Assembly: GCA_012837565.1 (NCBI GenBank)
Contig: DUQY01000178.1
Coordinates: 1 to 26,301, forward strand
Length of the DNA: 26,301 nucleotides
Source: Bacteroidales bacterium
GTDB taxonomy: Bacteria; Bacteroidota; Bacteroidia; Bacteroidales; P3
Direction: 5' to 3'
Part shown: positions 1 to 7,870 of the stretch, one piece after another
Numbering within the stretch: position 1 is the stretch's first letter
Layout of the letters: every line of letters starts with the position of its first letter
The notes under the pieces: generated by a model
Database searches by the model: none
Seen by the model: only the letters and a program-made list of their open reading frames with translations
Told to the model about the DNA's origin: nothing
Translations under genes and position numbers: made by a program

Positions 1-828
1 ATAACAAAATACCAAAAGCTTAATAATTTAGAATTTGTAGAAGACTCCACCAATGCAACAGTCCAATATACAAGAAACAAAATACGCCACGAACTAATAC
101 CCCTTTTCAAAGAAATATCACCCAATTTCCAAAAAACAATATTAAAAGAAATAGAAATATTTAAGGAAACAGAAGAAGTCTTCCGAACCCTTATCAATAA
201 AGCTAAAAAAGAAATCATAGAAATAGAGAATAATATAATAAAAATCCCTATCGCTAAAATTAAAACCCTTAAACCTATAAATATTTATTTATTTGAGCTT
301 TTAAGTGAATACAACTTCAACCAATCAACCATCAACTGTATAAAAGACGCCCTTGACGAAACCTCTGGCAAGCAATTCTTTTCCGAAACACATCGCCTAG
401 TAAAAGACAGGGAATATCTACTTATAACCCAAAACGTAAGAGAATCCAACAAAGAATATAAGATTGAAGAGGGACAGAGCATAGTAACCTTACCGATTAA
501 TCTTCAAATACAAGTTTTAAGAGATCTCAACTTCATTCATATACCTAAAACAAAAGGTATAGCAATGTTTGATGAGGGTAAACTACAATACCCACTATTA
601 CTTAGGAAGTGGAAAAATGGCGACTCCTTCTATCCTTATGGACTAAATGGAGAAAAGAAAATCTCAACCTTCTACAAAGACCTCAAATACTCCATCATAG
701 ACAAGGAAAACCAGTGGCTACTATGTTCGGGTGAAGACATAATTTGGGTAATAGGACAAAGAATAGATGAAAGATATAAGATAACAGACAAAACCAAAAC
801 AATTTATAGACTAGAACTAGATGAATAA
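1..828 (+). CDS. tilS: tRNA(Ile)-lysidine synthase, 3' part (5' end outside window)
   Basis: An open frame runs from base 1 to the TAA at 826-828 (275 residues visible). TilS uses ATP and lysine to convert C34 of the CAU-anticodon tRNA-Ile to lysidine, so that it reads AUA codons. The fragment begins after the N-terminal PP-loop, which is not visible. Residues 14-18 are EDSTN and residues 23-34 (YTRNKIRHELIP) are the hallmark block after the catalytic domain. The C-terminal domain shows PLLLRKWKNGD and later WLLCSGEDIIWVIGQRID, typical of Bacteroidota TilS. The ATG at 565 is internal and not a gene start. The 3' end overlaps the next gene by 8 bases, suggesting co-transcription. The coding strand is markedly C-rich and G-poor. 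Confidence 0.93.
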   Translation: MTKYQKLNNLEFVEDSTNATVQYTRNKIRHELIPLFKEISPNFQKTILKEIEIFKETEEVFRTLINKAKKEIIEIENNIIKIPIAKIKTLKPINIYLFELLSEYNFNQSTINCIKDALDETSGKQFFSETHRLVKDREYLLITQNVRESNKEYKIEEGQSIVTLPINLQIQVLRDLNFIHIPKTKGIAMFDEGKLQYPLLLRKWKNGDSFYPYGLNGEKKISTFYKDLKYSIIDKENQWLLCSGEDIIWVIGQRIDERYKITDKTKTIYRLELDE

Positions 829-2050
829 ATTAATAATAATTCTATTCGTTTTTATTCCCAGCCTTGCATTCACCCAGCTCAACAACCAACTCCTACAATA
901 TAACCAAAGTATAAATAAAGACAGCTTAGAAAAAACAGTCCTCAAACTTCAGGCCTATGGCACTCGCTTTGCATTTCAGCCCAATAGGAAAACCATAGCC
1001 GAGGATCTAAAACAACAGCTACAAAGCTACGGATTTAGCACAAAGATAGATAGTTTCTATGTCGAGAACTTCGAATATCCTTACCATTCAGGCATAATAA
1101 ACAATAGCTGGCAATACAATGTAGTAGGTGAAAGAATAGGACAATATGCCCGAGATACATTCTTTGTAGTAGGAGCACATTATGATGCCATTTCATTTTC
1201 ACCAGCCAACCAACCTTGTTTCGACACCACACCAGGGGCAGATGATAACGCATCAGGAGTTTCAGCCATAATGGAAATAGCAAGACTATACCATATCCAT
1301 AACATAACCCCAACCAAAACCCTACGCCTCGAACTCTATGCAGCAGAAGAAGTTGGTCTAATGGGTAGCAATGAAGCCATAAAGCGTTCAGCAAACAAGC
1401 TAACCGAACACATAACAGGAATGTTGTGTTTGGATATGATAGCTAACCAAGATGAATTTCCAAAGCAGCCAAGTTCCGTTGCATTAACAGAATACGATAA
1501 TTCCCAAGACCTAACCGATTTTTCTATGAATACAGCTGCTCTATACTCCGAACTAATGCCATACGCAACAACCGATTATTATAAATCTTCCGACTCCTAT
1601 TCCTACTATATTTGGGGAAGAAAAGCAATATTCATACACGAAGACCAGTTTCACCCTTTCTACCATTCCCCACAAGACCTATCCTCAACACTCAACTACG
1701 ACTATTTCGCAAAAGTCACCCAGTTAGCATTCTCCATAACCTATCTTGCCACCGCTACCAACTATTATTTCCCAATATCACTACCCCAAACCCCAAACCC
1801 CTCACATACACAATTTAGCTTATTAGAGAATCCAGCAAAAGATAAGATAAGATTTACTTATAATAGCCCAAAACCAGAAAATCCAATAGTCCAACTAATT
1901 AATAGAATGGGACAAGTAGAAAAAACATCTAATCTATCTGCATATAAAATCTCATCACAAGAATACCAAATCCCAAGCCAAGACCTAAGAGCAGGTGTTT
2001 ATTTTATAAGAATAGGGAAACAGACTGAAAAAATAGTAGTAATAAAGTAA
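821..2050 (+). CDS. Secreted M28-family zinc metallopeptidase with T9SS C-terminal domain
   Basis: 409 residues. A signal peptide covers about residues 1-19 (hydrophobic LIIILFVFIPSLAF, then TQ). Residues 115-315 form an M28 aminopeptidase-like di-zinc fold: GAHYDA with H120, GADDNASG with the bridging Asp at about 141, AAEEVGLMGS with catalytic Glu 176 and ligand Glu 177, D205 in LCLDMI, and H282 in FYHSPQD. All expected metal ligands are present. Residues about 331-409 are a type A T9SS sorting domain (start FSLLENPAKDKI, then LRAGVYFIRI, basic end IVVIK), so the protein should cross the outer membrane and be released or anchored at the surface. The substrate is unknown. The start overlaps the tilS stop. 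A strong terminator follows at 2178. Confidence 0.92.
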   Translation: MNKLIIILFVFIPSLAFTQLNNQLLQYNQSINKDSLEKTVLKLQAYGTRFAFQPNRKTIAEDLKQQLQSYGFSTKIDSFYVENFEYPYHSGIINNSWQYNVVGERIGQYARDTFFVVGAHYDAISFSPANQPCFDTTPGADDNASGVSAIMEIARLYHIHNITPTKTLRLELYAAEEVGLMGSNEAIKRSANKLTEHITGMLCLDMIANQDEFPKQPSSVALTEYDNSQDLTDFSMNTAALYSELMPYATTDYYKSSDSYSYYIWGRKAIFIHEDQFHPFYHSPQDLSSTLNYDYFAKVTQLAFSITYLATATNYYFPISLPQTPNPSHTQFSLLENPAKDKIRFTYNSPKPENPIVQLINRMGQVEKTSNLSAYKISSQEYQIPSQDLRAGVYFIRIGKQTEKIVVIK

Positions 2051-2177
2051 ATGTCTTGAACCTTGATTAAACTGATTAGGTGATGGACTATGATTGTAAT
2101 TGTCTATATTTGTAAACTGTGAATCATGGAAATCATTTAATCAGATAAATCAGAGTTCAGACAAAATAGAAAGCTAA

Positions 2178-2217
2178 AAAGGGTTATTGCTGATAAGGTA
2201 ATAACCCTTTGTTTTAT
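2178..2217 (+). terminator. Intrinsic terminator after the M28 peptidase gene
   Basis: A perfect 11-bp stem (AAAGGGTTATT at 2178-2188, AATAACCCTTT at 2200-2210) with an 11-nt loop is followed by GTTTTATTTT. Its 3' arm merges into the first unit of the 21-bp array beginning at 2206. Confidence 0.85.
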
Positions 2218-2310
2218 TTTAGTAGATCTTTGTTTCAGCAAATTCTTTCTTTGATCTACAGAATTAGTTCTTTGATTCAGGGAATTGTTTCAGTGATTCG
2301 TTAGAGTGTG
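2206..2310. repeat. 21-bp-phased tandem array, five degenerate units (locus 1)
   Basis: Units start at 2206, 2227, 2248, 2269 and 2290, exactly 21 bp apart. Most begin TCTTTG(A/T)TTCA and continue with an A/T-rich half. Unit 2269-2289 is closest to the consensus; 2206-2226 and 2290-2310 are the most diverged. The phase is kept although the sequence drifts. The same family recurs at 9112-9269, 19470-19575 and 25618-25743. No open frame crosses it. Confidence 0.8.
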
Positions 2311-2425
2311 AAATAAATTAGGGGTATTTACTAAGCTTAAATACTTTTTAATTCAACAGGCTTTTTCGGTGTTTTCAGCCATATACTCACTCTTTTTCAT
2401 AACACACTGTAATTTAAGTTTTTCT

Positions 2426-2530
2426 CACCACCTTACGCCCCTAAGTACAGTGAGGTACTGAGGAGGTGCTTGTGTACTTTAATAGGTACGGAGTTACACT
2501 AAGACAAGTTAGCTTAGTGCCAACACCTAA
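2426..2530 (+). ncRNA. Candidate structured RNA: nested and competing hairpins
   Basis: The gene-free stretch 2311-2601 holds a dense set of inverted repeats. Stem one nests CACC (2429-2432) with GGTG (2465-2468), CCT (2440-2442) with AGG (2461-2463), and AGTAC (2444-2448) with GTACT (2455-2459) around a 6-nt loop. A second perfect hairpin pairs CACTAAG (2497-2503) with CTTAGTG (2513-2519). AGGTG (2464-2468) can instead pair with CACCT at 2524-2528, closing a multi-branch structure. The strand of transcription is not proven. No promoter is visible directly upstream, and I recognise no known RNA family. Confidence 0.3.
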
Positions 2531-2586
2531 ACCTTTATTTATTAAAAACTTTTATTTGATATTAACCGAAGTATTTATCTTTTTTA

Positions 2587-2594
2587 TATCTTTG
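2587..2594 (+). promoter_or_regulatory. Bacteroidota -7 box (TATCTTTG) for the YgjP-type gene
   Basis: A perfect TAnnTTTG lies only 7 bases before the ATG at 2602. A TTTG occurs at 2555-2558, with a spacer of 28, longer than the usual 19-21. Transcription would begin close to or at the ATG, so the mRNA is either nearly leaderless or translation starts at the in-frame ATG at 2656. Confidence 0.55.
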
Positions 2595-2601
2595 TAATTA
2601 T

Positions 2602-3351
2602 ATGAATTATGGTGGCAGGGTATCTGCTTTTATTAATAAGATTTGGAGTACAAGAATGGAGTATTTGAATATTGAGGGTATTGTTATTGAGGTGGAGTTT
2701 AAGAGGATTAAGAATATATATTTAAGAGTTTATCCTCCTAATGCGAGGGTTCATATTTCTGCTCCAAAGGGTATTCCTATTGATAGGGTTAGGGTCTTTG
2801 CTATTGATAAAATGGACTGGATTCATAAACGTATTAAGGTGGTTTTGGAGACGGAGAATAAGAGCTTTAGGGAGTTTGTGAGTGGAGAGTTTCATTGGTT
2901 TAGGGGTAAGAAATACTTCTTGAATGTTATATATTCTAATCATAAGCCTAGGGTTGAGCTTGTGGGGGATGAGTTTATTAATCTCTATGTTAAGGATAAT
3001 GCTACTGTAAAGCAGAGGGAAGGAGTGATGAGGGAGTTTTATCGTAATGAGCTTAAGTGCTATTTACCACCTTTGATTGAGGTGTGGGAGGAAAGATTGT
3101 CTGTTAAGATTGATTGCTTCGATATTAGACTTATGAAATCAATTTGGGGTAGTTGTAATGTTAGGCGTAGGAAGATTATGTTTAACCTTGAGCTTATTAA
3201 AAAGTCAGATGTTTGTATTGATTATATTGTTCTCCACGAGCTTGCCCACCTTCTTGAAAGATCACATAACGCCAGGTTCAAATCCATCTTAGATAAACAT
3301 ATGCCCTCTTGGCGAAATGTAAAAGATGAACTTAATAAGTTTGTGGGGTAA
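2602..3351 (+). CDS. YgjP-like (DUF45) zinc metallopeptidase-fold protein
   Basis: 249 residues from ATG 2602; an in-frame ATG at 2656 (231 residues) is an equally good start, because a -7 box ends at 2594 and would leave almost no leader for the first. Residues 179-240 hold the family signature: KSIWGSC (179-185), then YIVLHELAHLLERSH with the HExxH zinc site H212/E213/H216 and third ligand H222, then MPSWRNVKDEL. YgjP proteins share the SprT/M48-like fold. They are often found near restriction-modification systems, but no such genes lie here. There is no signal peptide, so it should be cytoplasmic. The substrate is unknown. The gene is G-rich and uses AAG/GAG heavily, in sharp contrast to the C-rich gene upstream. 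Confidence 0.88.
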   Translation: MNYGGRVSAFINKIWSTRMEYLNIEGIVIEVEFKRIKNIYLRVYPPNARVHISAPKGIPIDRVRVFAIDKMDWIHKRIKVVLETENKSFREFVSGEFHWFRGKKYFLNVIYSNHKPRVELVGDEFINLYVKDNATVKQREGVMREFYRNELKCYLPPLIEVWEERLSVKIDCFDIRLMKSIWGSCNVRRRKIMFNLELIKKSDVCIDYIVLHELAHLLERSHNARFKSILDKHMPSWRNVKDELNKFVG

Positions 3352-3582
3352 TTCTATATTCGTCATTTTATTGATGCAATATATCATATCTTTAAGTCAA
3401 TAACTAATAAAGCCGTAGTTAATAATAAATTGATAATATCTACAAGAAATAAAACTTCATTTAGTCTTAACTAAAAGTCTGTCAACTTTATTCAGGACGG
3501 GTCACAATAATATAAATTATTATTATGCGGTTTTAAGTTTTTGAATCTGGGTTTAAATGGTTTATATGCAATAAGATGGTCT

Positions 3583-6246
3583 TTATTTCTCTGATTTAAG
3601 GGTGTTGATACCAAGTAGTTTAAATAGTTCTACAACTAAGACTGGTGCAAATGCTAAGGATAGACATATAATCCAGTGAGTGGTATCTATGCTTACGAGT
3701 TTAAATGCGGCAGCAAATGTTGGCACGAAGACTACTGTTAACATTAGAGCGGAAGATGCTAAGATTGCTAGAATTAGGGTTTTGTTTTTAAGAGGATTAA
3801 ATTTGAATAGGGATTTTGTGTTGGAATGGATGTTATTTACATGGATTAGCTGTGCAAATACTATGGTGATAAATGCCATGGTTTGTCCTAATTTTTCACC
3901 TGCTTCAAGGAATCCAATTCTATAGGATATTAGAGAAAGAACGCCTATCATTATTCCTTGGTACATTACTCTCCATATAAGTCCTTTTGTGATAAATCCT
4001 TGTATTGGATCTCGAGGTTTTCGCTGCATTATATCTTTTTCGGCTGGGTCAATACTAAGTGCAAGAGCTGGTAGGCTGTCTGTAACAAGATTTACCCAAA
4101 GAATTTGAATTGCAATTAGTGGAATACCCCAATTAAGAACAGAGGCTACAAGTAATAATACTATTTCGCCAATATTGGAGGAGATAAGGAATTGTACAGC
4201 TTTAAGGATATTATCGTAAATCCTTCGACCTTCTTCAACGGCTGAAACAATTGTTGCAAAATTATCATCGGTTAATATCATATCGGAGGCATCCTTGGCA
4301 ACCTCTGTCCCTACTATACCCATAGATACTCCAATATCTGCTTGTTTTAGTGCAGGTGCATCATTTACTCCGTCACCTGTCATCGACACTATCTCTCCAT
4401 GCGACTGCCATGCTTTAACAATCCTTACCTTATGCTCTGGTGCAACTCGGGCATAAACTGATATATTTTTTACTTTTTCAAATAGCTCTTCATCTGAATA
4501 CTTTTCAAGCTCCGAACCTGTGATTGCAATATTACCTTCTTTAAATATCCCAACCTCTTTGGCAATTGCAATGGCTGTTAGTTTGTGGTCTCCCGTAATC
4601 ATAACAGGTGTAATTCCAGCCTCTCTACATCTCGAAACTGCATCTATGGCTTCTGGCCTTGCAGGGTCAATCATTCCAAGCATACCCACAAAAACAAGGT
4701 CTTTTTCTAAGTTGTCAGTATTTCCATTATCAAAAGAAGAATCCAAATTTTTATATGCCATTCCAAGAACTCTTAAAGCCTTGTTTGCCATATCTAGATT
4801 TGCATTTTCAATATCCTTAATATCTTTTTCAGTTATTGGCCTAATCTTTCCACTATCTAATATTTGAGTGCTTACGCTAAGGATTTCATCTAATCCACCC
4901 TTAACATTAACACGGAATACATTATTTTGCATCTTGTTTATGGTTGTCATCCTCTTTCTTTCGGAGTCAAATGGAATTTCGTTAACCCTTTTGTGTTTTT
5001 CTTCTTCAATATTCTTATCAATACCAAACTTTAAACCAATATCTATTAAGGATGTTTCGGTAGGGTCACCAGTCGTTTCTTCATTTTCTTTATATTTCGA
5101 TAGGTGAGCATCGGAACAAATAACTGCAATCTCTATAAGTGTTTTCTCGTCTTCTGATAATTCGTTATTATTGTTAAGCTCTTTAATATTATTTTCTAAT
5201 GTAAAACCAGAAATAACTGTCATCTTGTTTTGGGTTAGGGTACCTGTTTTGTCAGAACAGATAACAGATGCAGAACCAAGGGTTTCAACAGATGGGAGGG
5301 TACGTATTATAGCGTTTCTTTTAACCATGCGTTGAACTCCAACCGAAAGTACTATTGTTGAAACAGCAGGAAGTCCTTCGGGAATTGCAGCAACAGCCAA
5401 ACTAACAGCAACCATAAATACAGTTAGGATAGGATTACCATACATTATTCCTACAACGAATATTAGAACACATATTATTATTACAGCTATTCCAAGAGTT
5501 TTCCCAAGTTTATCAAGACTCTTTTCCATAGGAGTTTCAGTATCCACTGTGTTTTGAATCATGGTAGCAATCTTGCCAACTTCTGTGTTCATCCCTGTTT
5601 CAACCACAATACCTTGACCCCTTCCATAAGTTACCATGCCAGTTGTGAAAGCCATATTTGTCCTGTCGCCCAGAGGAACATCATCAGAAATTATAGCCTC
5701 TGTTTGTTTTTCCACAGGCAAAGACTCCCCTGTCATAGAAGATTCTTGAACCTTAAGATTAACAGCTTCAAGCAACCTTATATCAGCAGGAACTATATCC
5801 CCAGTTTCTAATATAACTATATCACCAGGAACTAATTCTGTTGTCGTTACCTCAACAATTGAACCATCACGCAAGACTTTTGAATGAGGAGAGCTCATGT
5901 TTTGCAAGGCTTCCAATGAGCTTTCTGCTTTCTTTTCTTGAACTGCTCCAATAAGTGCGTTGATAATAAGAATACCTAATATTATATATGTATCAAGCAG
6001 TCCCTCCCCATTAATAGTACCAATAATTCCTGAAACAACAGCTGCAATCAAAAGGATTATTACCATAAAACTCTTAAACTCCTCCAAGAACATCCTTATA
6101 AATGGTTTCTTCTTTTTAGACACAAGGTTATTCGATCCAAACTTCTCTCTCCTTATCCTCACTTCATCATTTGAAAGCCCAGTCTTAGAATCAACCTCAA
6201 GTCCTTTTAGAATTTCATCTACTTGTTTTGAATAGTATTTACTCAT
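3583..6246 (-). CDS. Calcium-transporting P-type ATPase (P2A/SERCA-like)
   Basis: 887 residues, full length for PacL/LMCA1-like pumps. In order: N-terminal cation-ATPase domain (1-70); TM1-2 (about 60-105); actuator domain with TGES at 172-175; TM3-4 (250-295) with PEGLPA at 289-294; phosphorylation site DKTGTLT with D332; nucleotide-binding KGG at 449-451; hinge TGDGVNDAPA at 623-632; then six C-terminal TM segments. Metal-ligand positions match SERCA at E290 (E309), N691 (N768), E694 (E771), N719, T722 and D723 (N796/T799/D800), with Q799 where SERCA has E908. It should export Ca2+ from the cytoplasm. Single gene, convergent with the YgjP-type gene; the 231-bp gap between them has only A/T-only weak inverted repeats. 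Confidence 0.93.
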   Translation of the reverse strand: MSKYYSKQVDEILKGLEVDSKTGLSNDEVRIRREKFGSNNLVSKKKKPFIRMFLEEFKSFMVIILLIAAVVSGIIGTINGEGLLDTYIILGILIINALIGAVQEKKAESSLEALQNMSSPHSKVLRDGSIVEVTTTELVPGDIVILETGDIVPADIRLLEAVNLKVQESSMTGESLPVEKQTEAIISDDVPLGDRTNMAFTTGMVTYGRGQGIVVETGMNTEVGKIATMIQNTVDTETPMEKSLDKLGKTLGIAVIIICVLIFVVGIMYGNPILTVFMVAVSLAVAAIPEGLPAVSTIVLSVGVQRMVKRNAIIRTLPSVETLGSASVICSDKTGTLTQNKMTVISGFTLENNIKELNNNNELSEDEKTLIEIAVICSDAHLSKYKENEETTGDPTETSLIDIGLKFGIDKNIEEEKHKRVNEIPFDSERKRMTTINKMQNNVFRVNVKGGLDEILSVSTQILDSGKIRPITEKDIKDIENANLDMANKALRVLGMAYKNLDSSFDNGNTDNLEKDLVFVGMLGMIDPARPEAIDAVSRCREAGITPVMITGDHKLTAIAIAKEVGIFKEGNIAITGSELEKYSDEELFEKVKNISVYARVAPEHKVRIVKAWQSHGEIVSMTGDGVNDAPALKQADIGVSMGIVGTEVAKDASDMILTDDNFATIVSAVEEGRRIYDNILKAVQFLISSNIGEIVLLLVASVLNWGIPLIAIQILWVNLVTDSLPALALSIDPAEKDIMQRKPRDPIQGFITKGLIWRVMYQGIMIGVLSLISYRIGFLEAGEKLGQTMAFITIVFAQLIHVNNIHSNTKSLFKFNPLKNKTLILAILASSALMLTVVFVPTFAAAFKLVSIDTTHWIICLSLAFAPVLVVELFKLLGINTLKSEK

Positions 6247-6497
6247 AATGATTATTAGTTTTGTTTAGGAATTGATTATTATTAATTTCAGCAAATTTAC
6301 CACAATAAACCTTTTAATAACGAAAGAAGTAATTAATTTAGCTTGTTGATGGAGATAATTATTTGTTATTCTAAATTTGGATTAGAAAAATAAAGACAAT
6401 AATACTTTTATATAGAATGATAGGTTTTGAAAATGAGTGTGTAGGGAATTTTATTATATTATACTTACTGTGTTTTGATATTTATTTTTAAGTTTTA
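6247..6497. other. A/T-rich intergenic region between the ATPase start and the tRNA promoter
   Basis: No open frame, RNA gene or repeat was found. A possible minus-strand -7 box for the ATPase gene lies at 6292-6299 and a short 6-bp inverted repeat (TTCTAA/TTAGAA) near 6370-6390. The rest shows nothing I can support. Confidence 0.4.
6292..6299 (-). promoter_or_regulatory. Possible -7 box for the calcium ATPase gene
   Basis: On the minus strand this reads TAAATTTG, matching TAnnTTTG, 46 bases upstream of the ATG. No convincing -33 TTTG is seen at the right spacing, so the call is tentative. Confidence 0.35.
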
Positions 6498-6528
6498 TTT
6501 GGTGGTTTTGTGTTTTATTGTATCTTTG
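6498..6528 (+). promoter_or_regulatory. Bacteroidota promoter of the CAT-anticodon tRNA
   Basis: TTTG at 6498-6501, a 19-bp spacer, and TATCTTTG at 6521-6528: a perfect match to the phylum consensus, about 40 bases before the mature tRNA. Confidence 0.8.
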
Positions 6529-6567
6529 CAAACCTAATTCAGGATGTGTTTAGCACGTTTTGTTTAG

Positions 6568-6641
6568 GGTCCCATAGCTCAGCCGGTTAGAGCATCTGAC
6601 TCATAATCAGGGGGTCCTTGGTTCGAGTCCAAGTGGGACCA
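6568..6641 (+). tRNA. tRNA with CAT anticodon (Met elongator or lysidine-modified Ile2)
   Basis: A full cloverleaf: acceptor GGTCCCA/TGGGACC, D-stem GCTC/GAGC, anticodon loop CTCATAA with CAT at positions 34-36, T-arm CTTGG-TTCGAGT-CCAAG and discriminator A. CCA is not encoded. G1-C72 pairs, so it is not the initiator. Gene finders would label it tRNA-Met by anticodon. However, C4-G69 and C5-G68 and a G30-C40 pair are present, as in E. coli tRNA-Ile2, the TilS substrate, so Ile2 identity is possible. Confidence 0.93.
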
Positions 6642-6649
6642 CTCCTTTT

Positions 6650-6682
6650 AAAAGACTTCTCAAAAATGAGAGGTCTTTTTTA
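6650..6682 (+). terminator. Intrinsic terminator after the tRNA
   Basis: AAAAGACTTCTCA (6650-6662) pairs with TGAGAGGTCTTTT (6667-6679) over 13 bp with one G-U wobble, loop AAAA, followed by Ts. It starts 9 bases after the tRNA. Confidence 0.85.
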
Positions 6683-6707
6683 TTTGGTAGATTATAGCTA
6701 TTTAGGC

Positions 6708-6738
6708 TTGGCTTGCGTGGTTTTTTTATCTACTTTTG
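6708..6738 (+). promoter_or_regulatory. Promoter of the glycosyltransferase operon
   Basis: TTG at 6708-6710, a 20-bp spacer, and TACTTTTG (TAnnTTTG) at 6731-6738, 21 bases before the ATG at 6760. Confidence 0.6.
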
Positions 6739-6759
6739 TCTTTTATTTTATAAAAATCT

Positions 6760-7869
6760 ATGAGAAAGGTTATTGTTTCTGTTAGTAACGATTTGGTTAC
6801 TGATAATAGGGTTGATAAGACTTGTAGGACTATTATTGAAAGTGGTTATGAGGTTATTCTAATTGGTAGATTAAGAAAGAATAGTCCTCCAATGAATCCC
6901 AGACCCTATTCTTTTATAAGAAAGAGACTTATCTTTTCAAAAGGTTTCCTTTTCTATGCTAATTTAAATATTGCACTTTTCTTCAAACTTCTTTTCTCTC
7001 GTTTCGATATCCTTTGGGCTAATGACTTAGACACTCTTTTTGCTAATTTCTTAGTTTCAAGAATTAGAAACAAGCCTTTGATTTATGACTCTCACGAGTA
7101 TTTTACGGAGGTACCGGAACTTAAATATAATAAGTTCGCCAAATGGTTTTGGAAAAAGATTGAAAAAGCTATTCTTCCTCGTTTAAAACATGTTATTACA
7201 GTTTGTGACCCTATTAAGGATTATTTTAAAACTACATATGACGTTGATGCTGTGGTCGTAAGGAATTGTCCTAAGAAAGATTTTGCTAAAAGAGTGAAGA
7301 CTAAAGAGGACTTATCTATGCCTAATAAGCCAATTCTTGTTTGGCAGGGTGGGGGATGTAATATTGAAAGAGGGATGGAAGAGCTTGTGGAGGCTATGCA
7401 AGAAGTGGATGCTCATCTTTATATTATTGGCGGCGGTGATGTTTATGAGGACTTAAAGGCATTGTCTAATAAGTTTGGCGTTGGGGATAAGATTTCTTTT
7501 ATTGGAAGGCTGCCTTTCGGAGAGATGATGCAATATACTTTTAATGCAACTATTGGTCTTTCTTTGGATAAGGATACTAACGGGAACTATGCTATTAGCT
7601 TGCCTAATAAGTTGTTTGAGTATATTCATGCTGAATTACCTTTCCTAATAACTCCTCTAAGTGAAATAAAACCTATTGTTGATGCGTTTAATTGTGGAGA
7701 GTTTATTACTCATCATAAACCAAAGTATTTGGCAGAGATGATTAATTCTCTTTTGGGAGATGAGAAAAGGAGGGAACTTTATTCTCAAAATTCAAAGAAA
7801 GCTAAAGAAATACTTTGTTGGGAAGAGGAGGAAAAGAAAATAATTGACTTATTAACTACTATAGACTAA
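6760..7869 (+). CDS. Glycosyltransferase, GT4-like (GT-B fold)
   Basis: 369 residues, cytoplasmic, no signal peptide. The N-terminal Rossmann half (1-165) contains NDLVTDNRVDK and IYDSHEYFTEVPE (108-120), typical of GT4-type enzymes. The C-terminal half (185-369) binds the nucleotide sugar: VWQGGGCNIERGMEEL (194-209), a loop around FIGRLPFGEM (247-256), and PNKLFEYIHAELPFLIT (282-298), whose E287 corresponds to the usual donor-ribose ligand. It should transfer a sugar to a surface glycan precursor, but donor and acceptor cannot be read from sequence. It is followed by a GT2 gene with a 1-base gap, so the two form an operon. Confidence 0.88.
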   Translation: MRKVIVSVSNDLVTDNRVDKTCRTIIESGYEVILIGRLRKNSPPMNPRPYSFIRKRLIFSKGFLFYANLNIALFFKLLFSRFDILWANDLDTLFANFLVSRIRNKPLIYDSHEYFTEVPELKYNKFAKWFWKKIEKAILPRLKHVITVCDPIKDYFKTTYDVDAVVVRNCPKKDFAKRVKTKEDLSMPNKPILVWQGGGCNIERGMEELVEAMQEVDAHLYIIGGGDVYEDLKALSNKFGVGDKISFIGRLPFGEMMQYTFNATIGLSLDKDTNGNYAISLPNKLFEYIHAELPFLITPLSEIKPIVDAFNCGEFITHHKPKYLAEMINSLLGDEKRRELYSQNSKKAKEILCWEEEEKKIIDLLTTID

Positions 7870-7870
7870 A

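Noticed and set aside
1035..1394. Minus-strand coding sequence inside the M28 gene
   Set aside because: It lies opposite conserved metallopeptidase motifs and its translation has no recognisable domain; it is a shadow frame.
2051..2601. Replication origin at the composition switch
   Set aside because: I found no DnaA boxes (TTATCCACA-like) and no dnaA, dnaN or parAB genes nearby; skew elsewhere in the window is patchy.
3352..3582. Bidirectional terminator between the YgjP-type and ATPase genes
   Set aside because: The inverted repeats seen (for example AATAATA/TATTATT at 3506-3524 and TAACTA/TAGTTA at 3401-3421) are short and nearly all A/T, so chance is likely.
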